Source: Karalla daura
Taxonomy: Eukaryota; Chordata; Actinopteri; Chaetodontiformes; Leiognathidae
Length of the DNA stretch: 64,000 nt
Direction of reading: 5' to 3'
NCBI GenBank assembly: GCA_029224185.1
Contig: CM055193.1
Location: 9,460,359 to 9,524,358 of the forward strand
Shown here: positions 54,201 through 61,500 of the stretch, piece by piece
Layout of the letters: the number at the start of each line of letters is the position of its first letter
Numbering within the stretch: the first letter of the stretch is position 1
Notes under the pieces: model-generated
The model's input: the letters and a program-made list of their open reading frames with translations, nothing else
What the model was told of the DNA's origin: nothing
Database searches by the model: none
Position numbers and translations under genes: made by a program

Positions 54201-55308
54201 TGTGCGGGCCCGACTGCCTGGATGCCTTGTTGGCCCGGGTGCCATGTGTCACATCTCTCAAAGTGTCTTGTGCCAATCTGTTTCTGTCGCTATTTCGTCT
54301 CGTGGTTCTGTCTCCATTTTCCTGCTGCGGCCTGTGCTTCTCTGTCGCCTCCCCCTGTGTGGTGGTCAGCTCCGTGGCTGGCGTTTCGCTCTCTGTCTCT
54401 GCAGCGGTTGGGTCCGGGTTGGGTCTGGGTGAGACCTCGGCCTCTCTGCCCGTCTCTGACTGAGTCTCCTTCAGCTCATGTCGTCTGTCATCGCTGGAGC
54501 CTGGGGGCGCTGAGCTCGGCTCCGGGTAAGATGGTGGTACTGTTGCAGATTCCAGCGGCTGGGCCAGATCTTGGATAGTGGAAGACGTGGGACCTGCCAG
54601 TGTGTAGTCATAATCCTCTGTGCCAAAACTGGGTGGGTCCGGCTTATACAGTGGGAGAGTGTTTCCCAGTGCCAGCTCGGAAAATGGCTCTGCACGGCTC
54701 GTTTGCCTGCTGTCATGGCGACTGTTAACGTCTCTTAAAGGGTTGTAGTTGTTGTTAGTGCCCGGGACCCACATGGGATTATTAGGATCACGCAGGTCAC
54801 AGTTGGGGATTGGTGAACACATTAACCTTCCCCCTTCGTTGGGACAGTGGCAAACCTGGCAGCGGTCCATGTGAAAGGAGTGTCCCGCCTCGTACTTGTT
54901 GTTACCGTGTTTGCAGCCGATTCGCCTACACTGAGCGCATCCGTCTGCAGGTTGTGAAATATCAATGCAGTTGGGGGGAATTTCAGGGCAGGGAATGAAA
55001 CGACAGCTGATTTTCCCTCCTCCCCGGGGACAGGAGCATTCGGTGCTTCCGAAATCCACTAAGTATGATTCCCCCTCCGGGACTTTCCCTTTCTGGAAGC
55101 CTGCTTGGATGCAGTCGTAGTACTGGTAGCCCTCACAGGTGCAGCCTCGTTGTTTACAGGTGGGACAGCAGGCGCCCTGCTCCAAACGCGACTCGATGCA
55201 GTTTTGAGGATCGGGGCAGTCCACTCCTGTGCAGTCCCTCTGGCTCAGACAGGTGTCCATGCACAGAACCGTCCAGCAGAGAAACGCTGCGGTCCATTGA
55301 ATGCCCAT
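33702..55308 (-). CDS. fbln2: fbln2, fibulin-2, complete coding region in 16 exons
   Basis: All 16 coding exons join in phase into 3630 nt, giving 1209 residues and a TAA stop. Domain order: signal peptide (about 1-22), Cys-rich Na segment (23-170), Cys-free Nb segment (171-about 459), three anaphylatoxin-like modules (about 460-570), a spacer, ten EGF modules mostly calcium-binding (630-1080), and the C-terminal fibulin module (about 1091-1209). The long two-part N domain is specific to fibulin-2; fibulin-1 starts directly with the anaphylatoxin modules. Length and domain order fit mammalian FBLN2. Fibulin-2 is a secreted matrix glycoprotein that binds other basement-membrane and elastic-fibre proteins. 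The gene is convergent with wnt7a, as in mammals. N-x-S/T sites are visible at N408 and N1060; I see no RGD. Confidence 0.96.
34689..34812 (-). CDS. fbln2: fbln2 coding exon 15: calcium-binding EGF 10 and start of fibulin module
   Basis: The acceptor is gtgttttag and the donor gtgagt. 124 nt, phase 1 in and phase 2 out. It encodes [34 protein letters not shown] and KVSD. N1060 is in an NCS glycosylation sequon. This is the last EGF before the C-terminal module. Confidence 0.95.
35186..35314 (-). CDS. fbln2: fbln2 coding exon 14: calcium-binding EGF 9
   Basis: The acceptor is tatcacccag and the donor gtgaat. 129 nt, phase 1 in and out. It encodes [41 protein letters not shown]. Confidence 0.95.
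35398..35514 (-). CDS. fbln2: fbln2 coding exon 13: calcium-binding EGF 8
   Basis: The acceptor is aatctccag and the donor gtggag. 117 nt, phase 1 in and out. It encodes [31 protein letters not shown] and GHTCE, very close to the mammalian [20 protein letters not shown] module. The next intron is only 83 nt. Confidence 0.95.
35747..35833. repeat. (CA)n microsatellite in the fbln2 intron between exons 12 and 13
   Basis: About 87 nt of CA on the plus strand with two small interruptions (accca, actca). In the fbln2 transcript this reads as UG repeats downstream of exon 12. Confidence 0.97.
35890..35923. repeat. second (CA)17 microsatellite in the same fbln2 intron
   Basis: A perfect CA array, ending 86 nt from the exon 12 donor. 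It reads as UG repeats in the transcript. A shorter CA run lies between the two arrays at about 35852-35867. Confidence 0.97.
36010..36135 (-). CDS. fbln2: fbln2 coding exon 12: calcium-binding EGF 7
   Basis: The acceptor is tgcccctcag and the donor gtgcgt. 126 nt, phase 1 in and out. It encodes [27 protein letters not shown] and GDGKNCE. In the transcript a CA array lies about 56 nt before the acceptor and UG arrays lie after the donor, so the exon sits between complementary repeats. Confidence 0.94.
36192..36231. repeat. (TG)20 microsatellite in the fbln2 intron between exons 11 and 12
   Basis: A perfect 40-nt TG array on the plus strand, 56 nt from the exon 12 acceptor. It reads as a CA array in the transcript. 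A shorter GT run lies at 36177-36186. Confidence 0.97.
36660..36788 (-). CDS. fbln2: fbln2 coding exon 11: calcium-binding EGF 6
   Basis: The acceptor is tctcgtag and the donor gtacgt. 129 nt, phase 1 in and out. It encodes [28 protein letters not shown] and SFRRMCV. The intron to exon 10 is only 212 nt. Confidence 0.96.
   Translation of the reverse strand, partial: TWTSVRAVCIDVEMASCATICPDPTDVNARQAISMIPSGGCV
37001..37141 (-). CDS. fbln2: fbln2 coding exon 10: calcium-binding EGF 5
   Basis: The acceptor is ccgtaacag and the donor gtacga. 141 nt, phase 1 in and out. It starts [18 protein letters not shown] with core [11 protein letters not shown] and [16 protein letters not shown], closely matching the mammalian module with ICARGYHASDDG. 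Confidence 0.96.
37949..38086 (-). CDS. fbln2: fbln2 coding exon 9: calcium-binding EGF 4
   Basis: The acceptor is ttccccccag and the donor gtacag. 138 nt, phase 1 in and out. The module starts [18 protein letters not shown], with core NTVGSFTC and end GGSCT. It corresponds by position to the mammalian EGF (DVDECAMGTHTC) reported to be alternatively spliced in fibulin-2; here it is likewise an in-frame cassette. Confidence 0.95.
38087..40316 (-). other. fbln2: fbln2 intron between exons 8 and 9
   Basis: 2230 nt with a GT-rich microsatellite (38669-38710), a short fragment resembling the SINE-like family (39485-39545: cctagttgccccttggtgcgag then gaatggtg) and a CT-rich tract (40216-40248). 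No exon-like sequence was seen inside. Confidence 0.65.
40317..40448 (-). CDS. fbln2: fbln2 coding exon 8: calcium-binding EGF 3
   Basis: The acceptor is aacgcccag and the donor gtacag. 132 nt, phase 1 in and out. It starts [17 protein letters not shown] and carries the NTAGSYVC core. The region after the fourth cysteine is [18 protein letters not shown]-rich tract (GA-rich in the transcript) at about 40216-40248 lies roughly 70 nt downstream of the donor. Confidence 0.95.
40449..41556 (-). other. fbln2: fbln2 intron between exons 7 and 8
   Basis: 1108 nt. It holds a 21-nt A run (40846-40866), a C/T run followed by a TA-rich stretch (41009-41052) and a SINE-like copy at 41305-41535. Confidence 0.7.
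41305..41535 (+). repeat. SINE-like tRNA-derived repeat, plus orientation, 5' truncated
   Basis: Blocks in order: tgtgggttttctccaggtactccggtttcctctcatc (41321-41357 region), ctaattagagaccctaaattgtcccgaggtgtg, agaatgaatgg, gcaacctgtccagggtgtatgccctgcc (41441-41468), ending taagataatgaatag. This is the clearest match to the common acanthomorph repeat. It lies opposite to fbln2 transcription and ends about 20 nt from the exon 7 donor. Confidence 0.75.
41557..41655 (-). CDS. fbln2: fbln2 coding exon 7: rest of EGF 2
   Basis: The acceptor is ttttcctcag and the donor gtaagg. 99 nt, phase 1 in and out. It encodes [20 protein letters not shown] and the MADSHSCQ end. The module lacks the DxDEC calcium motif, as the second EGF of fibulin-2 does in mammals. 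A decayed SINE-like copy lies just past the donor (about 41300-41540). Confidence 0.93.
42213..42332 (-). CDS. fbln2: fbln2 coding exon 6: linker and first Cys of EGF 2
   Basis: The acceptor is cctctcgcag after a T-rich tract; the donor is gttaga. 120 nt, phase 1 in and out. It encodes residues 673-712, an acidic then Pro-rich linker ([18 protein letters not shown]) ending DPCE. The exon is needed: without it the next exon's EGF module would have only five cysteines, and with it the module reads [10 protein letters not shown] and has all six. It has no start codon and is GC-rich, so simple ORF scans miss it. A Pro-rich linker in this place is also present in mammalian fibulin-2. Confidence 0.85.
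43141..43359 (-). CDS. fbln2: fbln2 coding exon 5: acidic spacer and EGF 1
   Basis: The acceptor is gcgctgtag and the donor gtaaat. 219 nt, phase 1 in and out. An acidic spacer ([17 protein letters not shown]) precedes a calcium-binding EGF module starting [17 protein letters not shown] at residue 630, with the [14 protein letters not shown] core. The phase 1-1 design makes this exon removable without a frameshift. Confidence 0.95.
44304..44505 (-). CDS. fbln2: fbln2 coding exon 4: third anaphylatoxin module and spacer
   Basis: The acceptor is ggccgtcag and the donor gtacac. 202 nt, entering in phase 0 and leaving in phase 1. It encodes [20 protein letters not shown] and [11 protein letters not shown], closing the third anaphylatoxin module, followed by a Pro-rich spacer ([12 protein letters not shown]) that has no cysteines. 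Confidence 0.94.
44506..46646 (-). other. fbln2: fbln2 intron between exons 3 and 4 (GC-AG)
   Basis: 2141 nt, beginning GCAAGT and ending CAG in the transcript. It contains a short 7-nt tandem repeat (gactact, about four units, 45837-45862) and otherwise unique-looking sequence. No exon was recognised inside. Confidence 0.75.
46647..46776 (-). CDS. fbln2: fbln2 coding exon 3: second anaphylatoxin module
   Basis: The acceptor is tctgccag; 130 nt, entering in phase 2 and leaving in phase 0 after AAG. It encodes [20 protein letters not shown] and ends [10 protein letters not shown]. The donor is GC rather than GT (AAG followed by gcaagt), matching the consensus of the minor GC-AG intron class. 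The next exon begins with ECCDCC, giving the SYK-xCCDCC junction expected from the mammalian protein. Confidence 0.93.
47190..47304 (-). CDS. fbln2: fbln2 coding exon 2: start of first anaphylatoxin module
   Basis: The acceptor is cattacag, then TGTCTGCC; the donor is gtaagc. It is 115 nt, entering in phase 1 and leaving in phase 2. It encodes [19 protein letters not shown] and the following NGHCKNM, with the double cysteine that opens anaphylatoxin-like modules. It sits 6653 nt from exon 1, the largest intron of the coding region. Confidence 0.92.
47950..48115 (+). repeat. SINE-like tRNA-derived repeat, plus orientation, 5' part
   Basis: tRNA-like head ggggcgacgctctgggtcagcg, strong B box ggttcaaatcccggtcagag (47983-48003), cctttctgtgtgaaactg, tcctcccacagtac, aaacatgcattaagg, gagtgaatgg. 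It decays after about 48110. Confidence 0.7.
49517..49561. repeat. (CT)/(CCCT) pyrimidine tract
   Basis: CT dinucleotides flanking five or six CCCT/CTCC units; purine-rich in the fbln2 transcript. Confidence 0.9.
51620..51653. repeat. (CA)n microsatellite
   Basis: CA array with two CG interruptions, inside fbln2 intron 1-2. Confidence 0.93.
53500..53712. repeat. tRNA-like interspersed repeat fragment with telomere-like words
   Basis: The segment gatgccttgctcgagggcactacagcc (53550-53577), ggatctgaacctgttacctttgg, and ccataaccatagaccacagctgccactc resembles a common teleost repeat with the order ccttgctcaagggca - gattcgaacc - taaccactacaccacagctgcc. Two units of ggttag at 53579-53593 and an inverted ccctaaccctaacc at 53696-53710 bracket its right half. 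Confidence 0.5.
53958..55308 (-). CDS. fbln2: fbln2 coding exon 1: signal peptide and whole N domain
   Basis: The ATG is at 55306-55308 in a good context (A at -3, G at +4). The donor is gtgagt at 53957-53952, leaving phase 1 after 450 codons. Residues 1-22 are a hydrophobic signal peptide. Residues 23-170 hold about 24 cysteines with CCPTC at 47-51 and CxxCxC at 150-155, reminiscent of von Willebrand C modules. Residues 171-450 contain no cysteine and are rich in Ser, Thr, Pro, Glu and Arg, as expected for the Nb segment. A His/Arg-rich patch at 367-393 has H369, H376, H380, H385 and H388. One large exon carrying the complete N domain is typical for FBLN2. Confidence 0.95.
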
Positions 55309-55409
55309 TTTGAATTCAGAAAGAGAGATATTGCAAGCCCGTTCTCCAAAGAAAGCGTCTCTTCAGGCTAGATCTCACTCCAGATGAGAAAGAATTTGTG
55401 TCTTTTAGC
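55309..55409 (-). other. fbln2: fbln2 5' UTR part of the first coding exon (candidate acceptor)
   Basis: Upstream of the ATG there is no in-frame coding homology. A tttactttcacag acceptor-like site ends at 55410, after a possible branch sequence (cattaac). This would make a 101-nt leader on the first coding exon. Another AG (ctcatctggag) lies closer, so the exact boundary is uncertain. Confidence 0.35.
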
Positions 55410-57467
55410 CTGTGAAAGTAAACAGTGGTTAATGACATATTCACGGTGCAGGAGTCGTCTGGCGTTCAGCTGGATAACAATCAGTGTCCTGTTATTTTTG
55501 GTTTGTTTCACAGTTATTATTATTAAAAAAAACATGTGTTTTCACTTAATAATCTGCCTGTTTTAATTTGACAGTGTGCCATGTGTACATTTTTCCATGC
55601 CCACTCTTTTGACACCACAGGGGATGAAAGCTGCGGTTTCTATGTGATTGCACTTGAACATTTGGCTAAAGGTCGACCGAGGGAAAAATATACAGTAAAG
55701 GCCCAACAAAAATTGTCAGCTGCTGAAAAAACAATGCTGAAATAACAATTCCTCCCTTCTATGACAACGTTACAGTTTGCCACACTTCCCTGGACTGTGG
55801 TGGGGATGTTGAACAAGTATTGCACAGTGATTTGAGCCCATTATTCACTTCTCCTCGAAAAGCTGGCGGGGCATGAGCTGCTTTAACAAAATGTACTTGT
55901 GCAGAGATAACACACAACCAATACTGATGAGTAAAAATTTTTTAAAAAAATGGTTTTGGTAATATGTCTTGAGCTAGTCCACATGCACCACACTCCACAG
56001 AGACAGAAATGCAACAGGCTTGATCCTGTGAGCAAGTGATGTGACTTCAAATCACAGAGCATGCTGAAAACCAGGTGTTTTCTATTTCACTTTTCCTGTT
56101 TTTCCTCACTGCTTGCCTTTGTGCCAGTCGCAGGGAGACTTATGTGACATTTCATACTAAAAATGCCTGGTTTCAAAATAAGGGATTAGCTGAAAATTGT
56201 TCTGCATGTCCTCTACAGACATTTCCTGCTGGAATGTTTCTAACCAATTTATGTGCTGTGCTGTCACATCCCAGTTTGTTATCACTTTTTTTCCCCAAAC
56301 TGCATGTCCTTGGAATAGATTCCCACTGAAAGGAGAGCAACTACAGAAAGCAAAGGGTAGAGCGTGTTCGCAGACAACTTTTTCATCAGTTGTAGTTGTG
56401 TTCTCAAAAGTAAAATACATGTCTACTTAAGTGTGACCATAAATCTCCATATTACAAAACAAAAAGACATGTGAGGACCTGTACTCGGGCCTGACTGCCT
56501 CTGCCTGTCCTATCCCATTGTCCCCTCTTTCAGCCTGTGCTGAGCAGAACATGTTGTGCATCTATTTCCATTAATCTAGAGGCCTTTAAAGCCATCCAGG
56601 TGTCATCAAAAACCAAGCACAACATCTGCAGCTCCGTGTTCTTTCACAAAACCGACAAAGCCACAGAACTACACCAAGTGCACTGCAGCCCTATTTAGAG
56701 AATCAATGATGTCTTTGTGTGCTGTGGGTTCAAAATCATTTTAACAGATCTCACAGTGCTTCACAGGCATGCTGCCCACTGCTATGGTGTGTTGAAGTCA
56801 GCCACCAAAAAAAGGCACCTCCACACAAAGTCTGCGTCTTTGATCCCAACAGTTGTAGAAAGTGAAAAGCAGAGTTTGTCACAGTAGGGGAGGGGGGGGG
56901 GGGGGGGGGGGGGGCTACTTGGTGATAAGGACATTGGTGTGACACTAATCTGGTTGGACATTTATTTTCTGTGAATGAAAAGTAGTCTGATGGCTTGTTT
57001 TGCTGCCTTATCAGTTAAGGGAACGACTTGCAACAGCACTGCAAAGCAGGGGACTGTGTGTTTTGCCATCCCAGTAGCCCAGGAAATGACCTTTATCCCG
57101 TCAGACTGGCAATTCCCGCATCTATTGATCCCTCACACTGAAATCATTTCTGAACCACTTACATGAAAGGCTGTCAGAGTGAGGACGCTCGGCAGCGTGG
57201 GTTGCTGATCAAAACCAACTCTCTTTTAGTTCCGAACTTCACAGCCGCGTGGGTGCGTGATAAATAAGGCATAATAATACAAGTTTTCATTAAATCAGTC
57301 GGGTTTTCTTTTCTTTCTTTTTTTGCGTTGCCACAGCAGCTGAGTTAAAGGCTGCGATCTCATCTCAGAATATGAAGGGAAAACACAACACGAAGCTGAT
57401 CGATATCTAAATATTGGCTCGCGAGTGACAGAGAGCGTGTATTTTCTGCAGAAATCTCATCACCTAC
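55410..57467 (-). other. fbln2: candidate fbln2 5' intron / upstream sequence
   Basis: If the candidate first exon near 57.5 kb is right, this is the first intron. It holds the 23-G homopolymer at 56892-56914. No other exon-like sequence was recognised. Confidence 0.4.
56892..56914. repeat. G23 homopolymer
   Basis: An uninterrupted run of 23 G, with GGGG just before. Runs like this are unstable and prone to assembly error; the length shown may not be exact. Confidence 0.9.
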
Positions 57468-57700
57468 CTTGCGTCTCTGATCATGCAGCTCCCAGAGGAA
57501 ACTTGCGCGTAAAGTTAATGTCCCGACTCCTACTTTGGGAGTCTCTCTCTCTCTCTCTCCCTCTCTCTCTCTCTCCCTCTCTCTCTGCTGGAGGGCGGGA
57601 CAGACTTTCATAGAATTGTTTCCAACTCTTTCTAAATTGTTTCTGTTCCCCATTCTGCATCACAATCATGCGAGAAATGACTTCAGTGGAAAACATGCGC
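57468..57700 (-). promoter_or_regulatory. fbln2: candidate non-coding first exon and promoter area of fbln2
   Basis: On the minus strand a strong donor-like site (CGCAAG followed by gtaggtgat) ends a candidate exon at 57468. The sequence in front contains a GA-rich tract (57542-57587) and a GGCGGG/CCCGCC box (57593-57600). Mammalian FBLN2 begins with a non-coding exon, so this site about 2.1 kb before the coding exon is a reasonable candidate. No TATA box is obvious, and I cannot place the start site. Confidence 0.3.
57542..57587. repeat. (CT)n tract
   Basis: CT dinucleotides with two CCT interruptions; a GA tract on the fbln2 strand, inside the candidate first exon or promoter. Confidence 0.92.
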
Positions 57701-57814
57701 TGTCACCGCCTGCAAAAAAAAAGAAAGATAGCAGACATTCCAGCATTGATTACTTAAGAGAACAAAGTCATCAATTTTGGAGTTAGTCATTTGTCCTGTG
57801 CTGCTCCAGTACAG

Positions 57815-58540
57815 TCTTTGATAGGTGCATGGTAAATCGACTGGTTTTCCTGGAGTACTTTTCCAGGCCTCATCACCACTCAAAGCACATATTCATAGAT
57901 TTACACCCATTCATCCTAACTGGTCCAGGATTTCTAACCATTCACACACGTTTTGTACAGTGATGCACAGCATCATTGGGGTTCAGTACCTTGCTAAAGG
58001 ATATTTTGACACCCTGTGATGGACATTGATATAAGTACCAGCAGACCCCCATGGCACCACTGCATAAAAAGATAAAAACATGAGATAAGACTCCTCATTG
58101 TTTTATCACGTGGTATTTGCAAAAAAAAAATACAAAGTCGAAATGAAAATTGTTTCTCATCAGCTTCTGACAGTTCAAGGCACATTAAAACAGACATAAA
58201 AACAAACAATTCTAATAGGCATAGTAATAAATAGTAAGTGTATGTGACAAAGTGAACTAAAAACACTTAAAAACAAACACACACACAATTGCTAAAGGTT
58301 ACTTGGTGCATTTATGTATGAAGAGTGCTCTATAGTATAAATGAAGACCAATTTGATTTATAATGACTTAGATTGAGGGTTAGATAATGGATGGATGGAT
58401 ACTGTGACTTGTAGGCTGCAAGGCCCCCTCTACTCAGCAACATTTTCTAACCAGTCACATTCTCAGCTGCAGGGGGCTGGGATCGAACCACCGACCTCTG
58501 GACCACCGTGCTGCCCCCCCACCCCATCAACAACAATAAA
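57815..58540. repeat. tRNA-like interspersed repeat in two halves
   Basis: The left half (57860-58018: cacccattcatcctaactg, gggttcagtaccttgctaaaggata, ttttgacaccctg) and right half (58475-58520: gctgggatcgaaccaccgacctctggaccaccgtgctgcccc) look like the two ends of one common teleost tRNA-like repeat (ttggggttcagtgtcttgcccaaggacacttcg ... gggatcgaaccaccgacc). About 380 nt separate them, which may be an insertion. Confidence 0.5.
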
Positions 58541-61500
58541 CTGCCACATTAGTCCCTGATACGCTGTCTACCCATGGCTCCCGACCAGCCAGGGAGATAA
58601 ATCAGGCTCACACAGGCATCATTAGACATCACATGATGTGTGCGATCTTTATCAACTGAGCCTTGACTGTATTACAGCTGTAGATGAGGTTTGATATACT
58701 GCGTGGTGCCTGATCCATGCACGCGACAGTAAATTCTGTCTTTTCAGCATCTCTCCCGTTTGATCTGCGGTGACCTCTAGTCTCTGTTGAGGATAAACAT
58801 GGACAAAAAGCTGGTTGAATAGAGCAATCAGACAGGGACCGGGGGCACAGGGGCCATTGGCCACTTTGTTTCAGGGGTCTCCCTTGACTAATCAATGACA
58901 GAAAGGAGTCACTGGTCCCATTATTGGGTTTCTCTGTTCATTACAATCAAAAGCAGCTGCACCAGTCACACGCACTACGAAGACCCCCCAGACGCTCTTG
59001 AGTTTTGTGTTTTCGTGATTGAATCGATTGTTTATCTCTCATCTAATTCACAGTCCATGCCAAAATGTATCAATTTTGTATATCTGCGACTACAAAAGAA
59101 CCGCAGATCCGTGTTGGACGCAGCAACTCCCTCATTGTTGATCCCAGTCTCCCTTTTGCGTGGTAGAGAAGTTGTTTTATATCCTTACAGGAGATACATG
59201 GAAGACACATGTCCACCAAATGCATGCTCTGAATTCACCCAGTGTCAGAGTTATTAACAATGTGGATCCTGTGGATAAACTCCAGGGAGGCTGTTGTCAC
59301 TTGTCTGAGCAGCTCTGTTATGGAAACTAAAAAAACACAACCAAGCAACACCTTAAAAGCTGCTGACCTTCACACGGGCGAGTCTTAATCAAGTTTTACG
59401 TGAGCCTTCCTTTCACAGATGTTGTGCAAATGACAAGGATTACATAACACGCATTACCCACGGCCACCTGCAGCTAAATATCTGTTGTGCCGCTCTGCCA
59501 TTTTATCACTGTCAGAACTAAATCATCCCCCGTGTCATTTCAGCAACTGTGCATGCTGCTTTTTGGTTTGGATTCTTCGCTATCATCGGTTGCCGCGTAA
59601 AAATAAATGATCTCTCCTATAAAAATCAGCGGAGGAGCAGATGTGAACCTCCGCATGCTTCACGCCTTGCAGGTTTTTAGAGCTTGTGAGGCCTCTCTGT
59701 CTGTCTCCGGAGAGATGTCCTCATATCACAGGCAGGGACCAAATGGTCTGCTCTGCTCACAGTAGTTGACCTCTCTGCACTCTTCTGGGGCGAGAAACAC
59801 TCATTCAGTAATGGCTCTCAGCCTGCGAGATAATGTCATCTGACACGCACTGATTTGGGAGAGGTAATTGCACCCCACACTGTTGTAATTTCTCATTCAT
59901 GCATGTTTGAATGGTGACTTATGCCACTGCTAATTGCCCAAGTCCACTGACGGCAGCCTGGGCTCGTAATCATGTACCTAATGGGCACTTTCTCTATTTC
60001 ACACTCGGAATATTGAATTAAAGCTTAAAGTTTGATACACTGTGTTTATTTGTTCTCTGAGCAGAGTGAAGTCATCCCTACTTGGGTTTTCTTTTGTTTT
60101 TTTAGAAGCTTAACCTTAATACTCTTCAGGGCTTTCATTACGACTGATGCCAATGACAGTGACATCATTGTCTACTTGGGGCCCCGTAATGCAGTGGGAG
60201 TTAATGTTATCTGTCCATTGTGTGATGAATTGTCCCGATCTTCTGCTTTTGTTTAAACAGGTGGACGGAGCCTCGTAGTGTTTGTTGTAACCTTTGTTAG
60301 GTCACAGTTGAGGGGTGTGGGGTGGTCTTAATTGATATATTGTAACCCTCCGTCCACTATCTGTTCATTTCATGAGTCATTTCACAAGGCCTCCAATGTG
60401 GAATCATCCTCACACATTATCCCATTACACTGTTATGTAAGAGCTACGCAACCATTGCAGCAACAAGCACACGTTTAGAGCCAAATTATTATTTTTATTA
60501 ATCTAATAATAGTGTTTTGGCAACAGCATGTGGCTAACAACCAATAGATGTTTTAGATGTATGTGGTGAAATATGTTTCCTATCAACACAGCGCTGCGGG
60601 CCTTCAAGATAAAGAGCGGAAGTCTTTAAAGTGAGGCAGCAAAGGCATGGCGCTGTGGCTCTGCAGGAGGTTACAGAATGGGAAATTAGGGCCCAGATGT
60701 AATGTGGTGAAAGTGACGGCTCACCTGCGTCTTGTAAAGACTTTCCAGGCTCCAGTTAAATGGCGTGTCTGCTGCGGGGTCGTGGCCTCACAGCGCAGGG
60801 AGCTTTTGGGGCGTAAAAATAGCAAAATGTGTACTTCTTTATCAGTCCCGCTCTGAATATTTTGGACATCGTAATGTGCTGTCTCAGTCCCAGGTATAAC
60901 CTTAATATGAGTCTACCTGATTTGAATTCTAGTGAGAAAAGTTTGTTTAAAGAGTGAGTGTAAAGACTGGTTGGGCACATGGAAGCAACTTGGGGAGATT
61001 ACACCTCCATTGTCTACGATCATGGAGGCATAGAGCTGCAAATACAAACCCACTCAGTTCTATCCTCCTAATGCCTCTACTATGGAAATAGGGATTTAAA
61101 GCATGTACTTTAGATTCTGTGAAGGGATTTAATACTTACAGCGGGGCTCTGTGGGCCTGCCCAATTTTACTTAATGTAGACTAAGCTAATCTGAAAGTGA
61201 AAAGGTGCTTCCTAGGGTAACCTTTGATATTTAGGGAAATTCATTTTTCTTTTCATTAAAATCAATAAAAAGCGGAAGTTCACCAGATTACAGAGAGAGC
61301 TGCAGAGTTTAGACCCTTCGGACATCAGTAGTACTGTCACACATTCGAGCCGGTCCCACCTCCCTCTCCTCTTTTCTTACATTACTTGGAACACACAGGA
61401 TAGCTCCCTGAGGCAAAGACTGATTTCGCTGGATCGTAACACCTTTTATTATGCCTACCTACAGCAGTTTTAACTGTGCCTCACACCTAAGGGACTTTAA

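Noticed and set aside
54145..54578. Three overlapping plus-strand frames opposite fbln2 coding exon 1
   Set aside because: They are shadows of the GC-rich exon on the other strand; their sequences have no recognisable features.
33702..55308. Assignment as fbln1
   Set aside because: Fibulin-1 lacks the 450-residue N domain seen in the first coding exon; the EGF and linker order also fits fibulin-2.
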